Assembly: GCA_017407225.1 (NCBI GenBank)
Contig: JAFQWY010000018.1
Coordinates: 1-33,290, forward strand
Reading direction: 5' to 3'
Source: Clostridia bacterium
GTDB taxonomy: Bacteria > Bacillota > Clostridia > Oscillospirales > CAG-272
Length of the DNA: 33,290 nt
Positions within the stretch are counted from its first letter, which is position 1. Every line of letters begins with the position of its first letter. The position numbers and the translations under genes are program-made. The notes beneath the pieces were generated by a model. The model saw only the letters and a program-made list of their open reading frames with translations, had not been told where the DNA came from and did no database searches. Positions 16,534-25,256 of this stretch are shown here, piece by piece.

Positions 16534-16956
16534 ATGTTCCAGGTTCAACCTGTCCGCTCCAGAGAACTTCAGGCTCAGATCGCGGACGTTTTACAGTGCA
16601 AATTCCATCCCGACACCTTCGCATTCTTTGCCGGTGAACTGGCTGAAGACAATACCACCATCACTTCCCTGATCGGGATGTGTCAGTTCACCTATGCGCC
16701 TGACAAAGCTGTGATCAAATCCATCGCGTTTCCCGAAGTATGCGCAGGTGACGAAGCGGTCTTTATCATGGTGCGGACGGTGATGAATTTCGTATACCGT
16801 GCAGAAATTCCCGTGATTTACGCAGAAGATGACGCCGCAGATGAGGCTTTCATCAAATCCCTCGGATTCCGGAAGCAGGAAGGTGAATGGAAAATCGATC
16901 TGAAGAAATTCTACCGTTCACCCTGCCATTACAAACCAGATGAAGAAAATGCTTAA
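16534..16956 (+). CDS. Small GNAT-like acetyltransferase
   Basis: A 140-residue protein from the ATG at 16534; AGAGG (16524-16528) lies five bases upstream and overlaps the alternative in-frame GTG at 16528, which would add two residues. The C-terminal half has the pattern of a GNAT fold: a strand V-I-K-S-I-A-F, a helix, a strand I-P-V-I-Y-A, then D-D-A-A-D-E-A-F-I-K-S-L-G-F, the usual last helix and turn. The acetyl-CoA loop R/Q-x-x-G-x-G/A is not visible (A-G-D-E-A-V stands there), so it may be a degenerate or non-catalytic member. The 3' end overlaps the glycerate kinase start. Confidence 0.65.
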   Translation: MFQVQPVRSRELQAQIADVLQCKFHPDTFAFFAGELAEDNTTITSLIGMCQFTYAPDKAVIKSIAFPEVCAGDEAVFIMVRTVMNFVYRAEIPVIYAEDDAADEAFIKSLGFRKQEGEWKIDLKKFYRSPCHYKPDEENA

Positions 16957-18091
16957 CGTAATTGCCGCACTGGACTCTTTCAAAGGCTCTCTTTCTTCCC
17001 TGGATGCAGGAGAAGCTGTCCGGCGCGGAATTCTCAAGCGTATCCCATCCGCCGCTGTTACCGTTTTTGCGGTAGGCGACGGTGGAGAAGGCACAGCAAG
17101 CGCACTTTGTCAGTCCCTGCGTGCGGATCAGCTGGAAATCCGGGTACACGATACCCATATGGCTCCTATCACCGCTGTCATGGGAATTACCATGATTGAC
17201 GGGATGAAAACCGCCATCTTTGACATGGCCTCTGCCGCCGGAATTACTTTCGCCAAGTCCCATGGTTTCGATATTCTCCATTCAACTACATACGGTGTCG
17301 GCGAAATGATCTGTGCAGCCGTTTCGTCCGGATGTTCCGAAATTATCATCGGGCTTGGAGGAAGCGGTACCAGTGACGGCGGAATGGGAGCACTGACTGC
17401 TCTGGGTGCTGTCTTTTACGATGCACATCAGAATCTACTAAACGGATGCACGGCTTCACTCGGTTCCGTTGTGTCATGCGATCTGACTCCTGCGCTCCAG
17501 CTTCTGAAAGATATCAAACTCACCCTTCTATACGATGCCGGTGTCATGCTGACCGGTGAAAAAGGTGCAGTTCGTATGTTCTCAAGGCAGAAAGGCGCCA
17601 CTGAGGAAATGATTCCCCGTCTTGAATCTGCGATGCTTCAGTACGCGGCTGTCTGCGATAAAGCTGTCTCTGCGTCCGTATCCTGTCTTCCCGGAGCAGG
17701 TGCTGCCGGCGGACTTGGTTACGGTCTGTCCCTCGTTGGAGGCAAACTAACCCCCGGAGCGGATTATGTGCTGAAGACCATCGGTTTTCCAAAAGCCGCC
17801 GAGTCCGCTGACCTGATTGTAACCGGAGAAGGCAAAACCGATTCCCAGACCGAAACCGGAAAGCTTCCCGTTGCCGTTTCCAGATACAGCAGCGGTAAAC
17901 CCGTTGTATGCCTTTGCGGAAAGAACGAAGCCGGCGAGGGATTGTATTCACTCGGAATTGATGCCGTGTTTTCCATATGCGACGGCCCTCTTGCATTGAA
18001 TGAATCCATGGAGAGAACCGGTGAATTGTTGGAAAAATCCGCTTTCGATCTGGCCGGACTCTTCCAAAAGTTCCGCTGCAAATCAGAATAA
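16940..18091 (+). CDS. Glycerate kinase, GlxK/GarK family (divergent)
   Basis: A 383-residue type I glycerate kinase homologue, normal length for enzymes that phosphorylate D-glycerate with ATP. Family landmarks are D-S-F-K-G-S-L-S near the N-terminus, G-D-G-G-E-G-T, a G-L-G-G-S-G-T-S-D-G-G loop, G-E-K-G-A, Q-K-G-A-T, P-G-A-G-A-A-G-G-L-G-Y-G-L and V-T-G-E-G-K-T-D-x-Q-T. Two sites differ from the usual pattern: the common S-A-T-N-D-G-G is S-G-T-S-D-G-G, and the common D-V-x-N-P-L is D-A-G-V-M-L. The start overlaps the GNAT gene by 17 nt; a second ATG at 16949 would reduce the overlap to 8 nt and cannot be excluded. It ends the long plus-strand run. Confidence 0.88.
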   Translation: MKKMLNVIAALDSFKGSLSSLDAGEAVRRGILKRIPSAAVTVFAVGDGGEGTASALCQSLRADQLEIRVHDTHMAPITAVMGITMIDGMKTAIFDMASAAGITFAKSHGFDILHSTTYGVGEMICAAVSSGCSEIIIGLGGSGTSDGGMGALTALGAVFYDAHQNLLNGCTASLGSVVSCDLTPALQLLKDIKLTLLYDAGVMLTGEKGAVRMFSRQKGATEEMIPRLESAMLQYAAVCDKAVSASVSCLPGAGAAGGLGYGLSLVGGKLTPGADYVLKTIGFPKAAESADLIVTGEGKTDSQTETGKLPVAVSRYSSGKPVVCLCGKNEAGEGLYSLGIDAVFSICDGPLALNESMERTGELLEKSAFDLAGLFQKFRCKSE

Positions 18092-18107
18092 ACGAATATT
18101 GGTATGC

Positions 18108-18151
18108 AAAAATCCCGTTCCTTCGGAGTAATCCTTGAAAACGGGATTTAT
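18108..18151. terminator. Bidirectional terminator between glycerate kinase and GH13 genes
   Basis: A 10-bp perfect stem (18110-18119 with 18140-18149). The minus strand ends in TTTTTG, the plus strand in TTTATTTAT. It separates the convergent lon-to-glycerate-kinase run and the glycogen operon. The stem shares the core AAACGGGAT with the terminator at 871-918. Confidence 0.85.
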
Positions 18152-18160
18152 TTATGTGAT

Positions 18161-20095
18161 TTACAGACCGAGAGAGGATGCGGTCACACTGGTCCATGCC
18201 GGACAGGAGAAATACCGTACCTCATTTTCTCTCACGATACCGGTTCTGCTGACAAAACGTCCTGTACCGGAATCAGTGGTATGGCGCGGCAGTCTTAAGC
18301 TGAGATCGCCTTTACGGGATGCAGCTACAATGATTTTTTCTCCTTCTTCACGTTCGGGATAGCGGATATAAACAAAATGCTGATCCGTAAGCGAAATAAT
18401 TCTGAAAAGACCGTCACTGAAAACACTGTGTTTCTTGCGGATATTGCCGATTCTGCGGTAATACTCAAGCAGATCGGAATTCATATCATGCCATGGGAAC
18501 GGTCTGCGGCAGAAGGGATCGCGGTATCCTTCCATCCCGACCTCGTCACCGTAGAATACACAGGGAACGCCGGGAAGCCCGCCGATGATACCGTACGCCA
18601 GCTTCAGCATTCCGATCGCCGCCTGCTTTTCGTCAGCGGTCATTCTCATGGTGGAAAGTTCCTCGTTAGTATGATCGCCGCAGGATTCACCGCCCAGATG
18701 GGTCAGGATCCGTTCGGTGTCGTGGGTGCCCAGGAAGTTCAGAAGATTATCCGAGGACTGCTTGGGATAACGGCGGTAGGTTCCTTCTGTGTACTTCCGC
18801 AGTTCAGCACAGTTTCCGTTTTTTATATAGGAAATGATGGCACCGCGGAGCGGATAATTCATGACAGAGTCCAGCTGACCGCCTCTGAGATAGCTTCGTC
18901 TGCGGTCATATGCAACCTTATCGGTAGCGTCTTCCCAGACTTCGCCGATGATCACCGCATCGAAATTCCGTGATTTCACGTTCTTGCGGATGCAGTTCAG
19001 GAAATCGTCGGAAAGTTCGTCAGCAACATCAAGACGCCATCCGGAAACGCCGGCGTTCATCCACTTGTCCATGACGGTTCCGCAGATGAAGGACTGAAAC
19101 TCTCCGTTTTTGCTGACTCTGGGCAAAATCTTCACACCCCACCAGCTTTCGTATTCATCGGGATACTCAGTGAAGTTGTACCAGCCGTAGTAAGGAGATT
19201 CCTTTGACTGGTACGCACCAATGCTGTCATAACGTCCTTCTTTATTGAAGTACACGCTGTCGGATCCGGTATGATTGAATACACCGTCCAGAATTATATT
19301 GATTCCTCTTGCCTTTGCTTTACTGCAAAGCTCAGTGAGGGCTTCATCGCCGCCGAACATGGAGTCCACGGTCAGATAGTCGCCGGTGTCGTACTTGTGG
19401 TTGGAAAAAGCGTCGAATACGGGAGAGAGATAAATAGTCTTCGTACCGAGGGATGCAATGTAATCCAGTTTTTCGATCACACCGTACAGGTCTCCGCCGA
19501 AAAATACATTGTTCGGAAATTCGGCACCCGGATATTCACCGTACTGAGGAATGCCGTTTTCCCAGTCGGGATCCAAAACAGCGTCTTCCTTCACCGGACA
19601 TTTTCCGCTGGAACGGAACCGGTCAACAAACACATGGTACACAATTCCCCCGGAAAAACCCGAGGAAGTTCTGTAGTCATCGGTGTGAATCAGCAGCTGA
19701 CGTTCGCCGATGAAGTTTTCGATCCGGATCAGCTCGGTAGGTGCTTCCCCGCCAAGTGAAATCTCGCCGTTTTCCGTCTGTACACGATAGTGGTAATAAA
19801 ACAATCCGTCTTCAGCCAGTCCGCACTGTTTCAGAAGCTCGGAAAAACTGATTTCCTTCGCAAATTCTACGGAAGAATATTCATCAGAATATTTTTCAAA
19901 GGAAATATTGTGCAGAACGGTTCGTCCGGTATTCCACCCGTCCGCATGAATAATCATCTCCGCAGACAGAGGCCTGTATTCTTTTTTTACTTTCAGCAGA
20001 AAACGGACGGTGCCGCCGCAGGGGAAAGCCCCAAACAGCGACACGTCACGCATTTCTGCAGTATCAAATTTTCTTTCTTCGAACTCAAAAATCAT
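18161..20095 (-). CDS. GH13 alpha-amylase/neopullulanase-type glycosidase
   Basis: A 644-residue glycoside hydrolase family 13 enzyme without signal peptide, so cytoplasmic. An N-terminal beta-domain (about 1-135) precedes the TIM barrel. The GH13 regions are D-G-V-F-N-H (270-275), G-W-R-L-D-V-A with nucleophile Asp356, I-G-E-V-W with acid/base Glu385, and L-G-T-H-D-T with Asp459. The start V-Y-H-V-F-V-D-R-F and the N-terminal domain are typical of neopullulanase/cyclomaltodextrinase-like enzymes acting on short maltooligosaccharides. Its ATG overlaps the glgP stop (ATGA), so the two are translationally coupled. It probably shortens limit dextrins left by GlgP or transferred glucans. Exact specificity cannot be read. 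Confidence 0.9.
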   Translation of the reverse strand: MIFEFEERKFDTAEMRDVSLFGAFPCGGTVRFLLKVKKEYRPLSAEMIIHADGWNTGRTVLHNISFEKYSDEYSSVEFAKEISFSELLKQCGLAEDGLFYYHYRVQTENGEISLGGEAPTELIRIENFIGERQLLIHTDDYRTSSGFSGGIVYHVFVDRFRSSGKCPVKEDAVLDPDWENGIPQYGEYPGAEFPNNVFFGGDLYGVIEKLDYIASLGTKTIYLSPVFDAFSNHKYDTGDYLTVDSMFGGDEALTELCSKAKARGINIILDGVFNHTGSDSVYFNKEGRYDSIGAYQSKESPYYGWYNFTEYPDEYESWWGVKILPRVSKNGEFQSFICGTVMDKWMNAGVSGWRLDVADELSDDFLNCIRKNVKSRNFDAVIIGEVWEDATDKVAYDRRRSYLRGGQLDSVMNYPLRGAIISYIKNGNCAELRKYTEGTYRRYPKQSSDNLLNFLGTHDTERILTHLGGESCGDHTNEELSTMRMTADEKQAAIGMLKLAYGIIGGLPGVPCVFYGDEVGMEGYRDPFCRRPFPWHDMNSDLLEYYRRIGNIRKKHSVFSDGLFRIISLTDQHFVYIRYPEREEGEKIIVAASRKGDLSLRLPRHTTDSGTGRFVSRTGIVRENEVRYFSCPAWTSVTASSLGL

Positions 20096-22521
20096 TTTAC
20101 AGGAGTAATGTGCCAGATATTTTCGGCATATTCACGGATACTGCGGTCAGCAGAGAAGAAACCTGCACTTGCTATATTCATCAGAGACTTTCTGGTCCAT
20201 ACATCTTCGTTATGGTAAGTCTCAATCATGGTATTGAAGGTGTTCATGTAGGAGTCAAAGTCTGCCAGACACATATAGGGGTCTGCAACGCCGTGGCTGT
20301 ACAGGAAGTAGTTCACCATATGGCTGAAGTTGTTGCCTGCGAAAGATCCGCGGAGTCTGTCGATGGTGGATCTCAGGCGGTCGCTGTTGGTGTAATAGTT
20401 GAGAGAGCTGTAACCGTGTTTCCAGAGATCATCAACTTCATTTGCCTTAAGACCGAAGATGTAGATGTTTTCATCGCCTACAGCTTCACGCATTTCCACG
20501 TTAGCGCCGTCGAGGGTACCCAGGGTCAGAGCACCGTTAACCATGAACTTCATGCATCCGGTACCGCTTGCTTCTTTACCTGCCAGAGAAATCTGTTCAC
20601 TGATATCGGAGGAAGGCATCAGAACTTCAGCAGTGCTTACGTTGTAGTCTTCCAGATATACAACCTTGATAATTTCTCTTGCCTTGGGATCTCTTTCGAT
20701 TTCTTCACCCAGGCTCCAGATCAGCTTGATGATATCCTTCGCCATGTAGTAACCGGGAGCAGCCTTACCGCCGAAGATAAAGGTGGTGGGAGTGAAATTG
20801 CCGTTGGGGTTCGCCTTGATTTCGTTGTACAGGGAAATAATCTTCAGCACATTGAGAAGCTGACGCTTGTATTCGTGCATACGCTTAACCTGAACGTCGA
20901 ATACGGAGTTCACGTCGAGGGTTCTGCCGGTCTTGTTGAAATAATACTTGGAGAAGGTCAGCTTGTTGTCGGTCTTGATGGTGCGGAGACGTTCCTTGAC
21001 AGCTTCGTCATCGGCAAATGCCTTGAAGCCTGCCAGCTGTTCGAAGTCCTTGCGGTAGCCGGTGCCGATGGTATCATCCAGCAGCGCGGTCAGACCGGGG
21101 TTGGAGTAGCACAGCCAGCGTCTCATTGCGATACCGTTGGTCACGTTGGTGAACTTGTAGGGCATTGCCTTGTAGTAGTCGTGGAAAACGGTTGCCTTGA
21201 GAATATCGGAATGGAGTGCGGATACGCCGTTTACGGTATGGGAAGCGGCAACGCTGAGGTTTGCCATACGAACCTGGGAGTAGCCGATGATGGACATACG
21301 GGAAATTCTGTCCCAGTCGCCGGGATACATATTCCACAGGTCTGCACAGAACCGGCGGTTGATTTCTTCCACGATCATGTAGATTCTGGGAAGCTTCAGC
21401 TTGAACAGGTAGATGTTCCACTTTTCCAGAGCTTCGGGAAGAACAGTGTGGTTGGTGTAGGACATAACCTTGGTAACCACGGACCATGCAGCGTCCCAGG
21501 AGTAGGAATAGGTGTCCATGAGGATCCGCATCAGTTCGGGAACACACAGTGCGGGGTGGGTATCGTTGATGTGGATGGATACCTTATCCGCGAAGTTGTA
21601 AAGAGTACCGTACGCCGCCAGATGGTCGGAGATGATGCTCTGGAGGGATGCGGATACAAGGAAATACTGCTGGGTCAGTCTCAGCAGCTTACCTTCGTCG
21701 TGTTCGTCGGAAGGATAGAGCACCTTGGAGATAACTTCGGCATTGGAGGTTTCCTGGATCGCCTGAACATACTGACCCTGGGAGAACAGGTTCATGTTGA
21801 AGTTGGTCATGTCAACTGCCTTCCAAAGACGGAGCGCGTTGACAGCCTTGGAATCGTAGCCGGAAATCATCATGTCGTAGGGTACGGCGCGGACATCCTG
21901 ATAGTTGTCATACTGAACGGAGCACTTGCCGTTTTCCCACTTTTCTTCCACGGTACCGCCCAGACGCACAGTGAATGCCTTGTCGGTACGGGGAACCAGC
22001 CAGGAAGAGCCTTCATTCATCCAGCTGTCGGGGAGTTCCACCTGGTTGCCGTCAATGATCCGCTGCTTGAACAGACCGTATTCGTACAGAATGGAGAATC
22101 CGGTAGCAGCGTAATCAAGGGAGGACAGGGAGTCCATGAAGCAGGCTGCCAGACGTCCCAGACCGCCGTTGCCCAGACCCGGGTCGGGTTCCAGTTCAAA
22201 AATCCTGTCCAGATCCACGCCCATGGATGCCAGTGCCTTGCGGTACTCATCAGCAAGACCGAGGTTCATCAGGTTATTCCGGAGCTGACGGCCTACCAGG
22301 AATTCCATGCACATATAGTACACCTTTTTGGGGTGTGCCTTCTTCACTTTATTGTGGAAGACGGAACGCTTCTCGGTGAGAACGTCTTTTACGCTCAGAG
22401 CAACAGCCTTATAAATCTGTTCTTCGGTAGCTTCGTCAAGGCTGACGCCGAAATACCGGGTGAGCTTGGCAGAGATATTGGCTCTGATCTCTGCTTCAGT
22501 CATAGGTTTGTTGTTTTCCAT
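20092..22521 (-). CDS. glgP: Glycogen/maltodextrin phosphorylase
   Basis: An 809-residue GT35 phosphorylase that releases glucose 1-phosphate from non-reducing ends of glycogen using phosphate and pyridoxal phosphate. The N-terminal half contains G-L-G-N-G-G-L-G-R-L-A-A-C-F-M-D-S, and the PLP site reads E-A-S-G-T-G-C-M-K-F with Lys658 as the Schiff-base lysine. The usual residue before M-K is Asn; here it is Cys. T-L-D-G-A-N-V-E-M follows. Length is normal. It follows glgA after an 86-nt gap holding a hairpin and is coupled to the GH13 gene by a 4-nt overlap. AAGAAG and GAGG lie upstream of the ATG. Confidence 0.97.
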   Translation of the reverse strand: MENNKPMTEAEIRANISAKLTRYFGVSLDEATEEQIYKAVALSVKDVLTEKRSVFHNKVKKAHPKKVYYMCMEFLVGRQLRNNLMNLGLADEYRKALASMGVDLDRIFELEPDPGLGNGGLGRLAACFMDSLSSLDYAATGFSILYEYGLFKQRIIDGNQVELPDSWMNEGSSWLVPRTDKAFTVRLGGTVEEKWENGKCSVQYDNYQDVRAVPYDMMISGYDSKAVNALRLWKAVDMTNFNMNLFSQGQYVQAIQETSNAEVISKVLYPSDEHDEGKLLRLTQQYFLVSASLQSIISDHLAAYGTLYNFADKVSIHINDTHPALCVPELMRILMDTYSYSWDAAWSVVTKVMSYTNHTVLPEALEKWNIYLFKLKLPRIYMIVEEINRRFCADLWNMYPGDWDRISRMSIIGYSQVRMANLSVAASHTVNGVSALHSDILKATVFHDYYKAMPYKFTNVTNGIAMRRWLCYSNPGLTALLDDTIGTGYRKDFEQLAGFKAFADDEAVKERLRTIKTDNKLTFSKYYFNKTGRTLDVNSVFDVQVKRMHEYKRQLLNVLKIISLYNEIKANPNGNFTPTTFIFGGKAAPGYYMAKDIIKLIWSLGEEIERDPKAREIIKVVYLEDYNVSTAEVLMPSSDISEQISLAGKEASGTGCMKFMVNGALTLGTLDGANVEMREAVGDENIYIFGLKANEVDDLWKHGYSSLNYYTNSDRLRSTIDRLRGSFAGNNFSHMVNYFLYSHGVADPYMCLADFDSYMNTFNTMIETYHNEDVWTRKSLMNIASAGFFSADRSIREYAENIWHITPVK

Positions 22522-22553
22522 ATATCTTCTTTAAGCCTCTTAAAATCCGCATA

Positions 22554-22582
22554 GGCGCAGCCGATTAAAAACCAACTGCGCC
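22554..22582 (-). other. Intercistronic hairpin between glgA and glgP
   Basis: GGCGCAG (22554-22560) and CTGCGCC (22576-22582) form a perfect 7-bp GC-rich stem with a 15-base loop, in the 86-nt gap between glgA and glgP. No T-run follows on the minus strand, so it is more likely an mRNA processing or stability element, or a weak attenuator, than a full terminator. Confidence 0.5.
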
Positions 22583-22607
22583 GATGCTAAAATCGTACTA
22601 TTATATT

Positions 22608-24047
22608 TTACAACAAAGCGGAGTAAATATCAATGTATTTTTTAGCCGAAACATTCCAGGAAAAATCGACTTTCATGACATTTCTCACAAGTTGCGCCCA
22701 TTTCGATTTATCGGAATACATTGCAAGTGCATAATCGATGACTTTCATCATTTCATGTGCATTGTAATTTTTGAAGGAGAAGCCATTGCCGGTTCCTTCG
22801 TATTCGTTGTAAGCCTGAATGGTATCTGCCAGACCGCCGCATTCACGGACGATCGGAACGGCACCGTAACGGGATGCGATCATCTGGGACAGACCGCAGG
22901 GTTCGCTCTTGGAGGGCATCAGGAACATATCCGCACCTGCGTAGAACTTCTTGGAAAGAACCTTGTTGTACTCCAGCTTGACGCACACCTTTGCGGGATA
23001 GCGCATCGCCAGATCCTTGAAGAATTCTTCCAGGGAAGTTTCTCCGGTACCCAGAAGTACGAACTGAACATCGTTCTTCATGATGATTTCTTCCAGTACG
23101 TGACGGACAAGGTCAAAGCCCTTGTGAGCAGCCAGACGGGAAATCATTGCAATGACGGGAGTTTCGGGATCAACCTTGAAGCCGCACAGCTTCTGCAGTT
23201 CCGCTTTATCCTCAGCCTTGCCGGCAAGATCGTCGGCAGAGAAGTTTGCAGCGATATCCGGGTCGGATTCGGAGTTGTAGTAACCAACGTCAATACCGTT
23301 TACAATACCGGTCAGTCTGCCTTCCGCTTCGGTCTGACGGAGGATGTGATGCAGTCCGCTGGAATAGTATTCGGTCAGGATTTCATGTGCGTAGGTGTTG
23401 CTGACGGTGCTGACCATATCGGAGCAGACCACAGCACCCTTGAGCAGGTTGATCATACCGTTGTATTCCACAATGTTGCGGTCCCATTCGGGCAGTTCAA
23501 AGACTTCGCTGAGGATATTGAAGTCGTAGATTCCCTGGTAGTCAATGTTGTGGATGGTGAAGAGGGTGGAGATGTGCTGATACTCGGGCAGATGGGAGAA
23601 CCGTCTCTTCAGGTAGATAATTGCAAGAGCGGTCTGCCAGTCGTTGCCATGGAGAATGTCGGGATAGAAGTTGACCGCCGCCATCAGCTCAATGATGCAC
23701 TTTGAGAAGAACGCGAACCGTTCCGCATCGTCAAAGCATCCGTAGAGGGTCTTGCGGTCGAAGTAGTACATATTGTCGATGAAATAATAGATCACACCGT
23801 CGGATTCGATCTTCCAGATACCGCAGTACTGGTTACGCCATGACAACCGTACATTGATTTCGCAGACCAGTTCCAGCTGTTCCGCGAACTTATCACGAAC
23901 CTGAGGATAAAGGGGCATTACAAGACGAACGTCGGAATCTCTGCCAAGTTCGTTTTTTACCGCCTTGGGAAGAGAGCCGGCAACGTCAGCAAGTCCGCCG
24001 GTGGAAGCATACGGAAGGGCTTCCGAAGCTGCATAAAGGATTTTCAT
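22608..24047 (-). CDS. glgA: Glycogen synthase (ADP-glucose)
   Basis: A 479-residue GT5 glycogen synthase that transfers glucose from ADP-glucose to growing alpha-1,4-glucan chains. The N-terminal nucleotide-sugar loop reads S-T-G-G-L-A-D-V-A-G-S-L-P (15-27). Ser15 stands where E. coli GlgA has the ADP-glucose-contacting Lys15, a replacement I recall in other Firmicute GlgA proteins. The C-terminal GT-B domain has I-S-R-L-A-A-H-K-G and the E-P-C-G-L-S-Q-M-I motif followed by G-G-L-A-D-T. Length is normal. GGAGG lies seven bases before the ATG. It sits between glgD and glgP. Confidence 0.96.
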   Translation of the reverse strand: MKILYAASEALPYASTGGLADVAGSLPKAVKNELGRDSDVRLVMPLYPQVRDKFAEQLELVCEINVRLSWRNQYCGIWKIESDGVIYYFIDNMYYFDRKTLYGCFDDAERFAFFSKCIIELMAAVNFYPDILHGNDWQTALAIIYLKRRFSHLPEYQHISTLFTIHNIDYQGIYDFNILSEVFELPEWDRNIVEYNGMINLLKGAVVCSDMVSTVSNTYAHEILTEYYSSGLHHILRQTEAEGRLTGIVNGIDVGYYNSESDPDIAANFSADDLAGKAEDKAELQKLCGFKVDPETPVIAMISRLAAHKGFDLVRHVLEEIIMKNDVQFVLLGTGETSLEEFFKDLAMRYPAKVCVKLEYNKVLSKKFYAGADMFLMPSKSEPCGLSQMIASRYGAVPIVRECGGLADTIQAYNEYEGTGNGFSFKNYNAHEMMKVIDYALAMYSDKSKWAQLVRNVMKVDFSWNVSAKKYIDIYSALL

Positions 24048-24099
24048 GGGAATCCTCCTGTAATATTCTGTTATGAATTTCTTCGTTATGACGGGATAC

Positions 24100-25236
24100 T
24101 CAGATCATCTTGCCCTTGGATACATAGAAGGGCTGGGTTTCGGCACCGCAGAGCATACGTCCGTCGCGGATTACAGCATTCTTGTCGGTGATAACACAGT
24201 TCAGGAACGCGCCGTCGCTGATGATGGTGTCCTGCATGATGATGGAGTTCTTTACGGTTGCATTTCTGCCGATCTTGACTCCTCGGAAGATGATGGAGTT
24301 TTCAACGGTACCGAGAATTTCGCAGCCGTCCGCTACCATGGAATTCTTGATGGAAGAAGTGGGAGCGTAGTAGCAGGGATTGGAATTTCTTACCTTGGTG
24401 TAAACCGGGCGGTTCTTCACGCTGAACAGGGATTCGCGTGCATTTGCATTGGACAGAAGTTCCATACTGGACTGATAGTATTCCGCGAAGGAAGAGATGC
24501 ATGCAAAATAACCGTCGTAGCGGTAGATGCGGTAGTCGGCGATGCTGAGATTCTTCGCGATGACGTCCTTGGTCATGCTGGTGTAGTTGTGTGCGATGGA
24601 ATCCATCACGATGGTACGGAGATAAGAAGTCTTCATAACCACGATATTGAGGCTGATGTCTGCTTCTTCTTCGTTGAAATCGGTGGGATACGCCAGCATA
24701 TCCACGATTCTGCCTTCGGTATTGGTGTAGAATACGGTATTGTTCTTGGCCTGTTCCTTGGTCATCTTCATTTTCTTGACAGCGAAGGTCATGTCTGCGC
24801 CGGACTTCTGATGATAGGTAATCATTTCGTTGAAGTCAACATTGCAGATTACGTCGCAGTCGGAGAGAACCACATATTCGTCGGTGATGCGGATGATGGA
24901 ATCGTATACATTCTTCAGTGCGGACAGACGGGTTTCATAGGAGGGATTTGCTGCGGTTGCAAATGCGGTGATATAGGGGGGGAGGATCTTGATACCGCCG
25001 GAACGACGTGCCAGATCCCAGTCCTTACCGGAACCGATATGGTCCATGAGGGACTGATAGTTGTTGTGAGTAATAACGTTGATGTTGTAGATGTTGGAGT
25101 TTACCATGTTCGACAGGGTGAAGTCGATGAAGCGGTAACGGCAGGCAAAGGGCACGGACGCAACGGTACGCATTCTGGTAAGCTCGGGTATATTATTATC
25201 GTGAATATTGGAGAAAATAATTCCTGCTGCTGACAT
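24100..25236 (-). CDS. glgD: ADP-glucose pyrophosphorylase subunit GlgD
   Basis: A 378-residue GlgD, the second subunit of the heteromeric ADP-glucose pyrophosphorylase of Firmicutes. It has the nucleotidyltransferase fold and the C-terminal left-handed beta-helix hexapeptide repeats (about 285-365), but lacks the catalytic G-G-x-G-S-R-L loop; G-I-I-F-S-N-I-H stands in its place, and S-D-C-D (125-128) replaces the S-G-D-H metal site of GlgC. GlgD proteins are known to modulate GlgC rather than catalyse well alone. GAAAGGA precedes the ATG. It follows glgC after 20 nt, consistent with stoichiometric expression. Confidence 0.95.
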   Translation of the reverse strand: MSAAGIIFSNIHDNNIPELTRMRTVASVPFACRYRFIDFTLSNMVNSNIYNINVITHNNYQSLMDHIGSGKDWDLARRSGGIKILPPYITAFATAANPSYETRLSALKNVYDSIIRITDEYVVLSDCDVICNVDFNEMITYHQKSGADMTFAVKKMKMTKEQAKNNTVFYTNTEGRIVDMLAYPTDFNEEEADISLNIVVMKTSYLRTIVMDSIAHNYTSMTKDVIAKNLSIADYRIYRYDGYFACISSFAEYYQSSMELLSNANARESLFSVKNRPVYTKVRNSNPCYYAPTSSIKNSMVADGCEILGTVENSIIFRGVKIGRNATVKNSIIMQDTIISDGAFLNCVITDKNAVIRDGRMLCGAETQPFYVSKGKMI

Positions 25237-25256
25237 TTTGTTTCCGTCCTTTCAAT

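Noticed and set aside
17544-18197. A 217-codon antisense frame across glycerate kinase and the following terminator
   Set aside because: It crosses a bidirectional terminator, lies antisense to a clear kinase homologue and has an Arg/Gln-rich composition typical of off-frame translation.
20110-22554. An 814-codon open frame on the plus strand opposite all of glgP
   Set aside because: It is in register with glgP codons. Such frames stay open because the gene almost never uses TTA, CTA or TCA, whose complements are stops. The translation has no recognisable domain.
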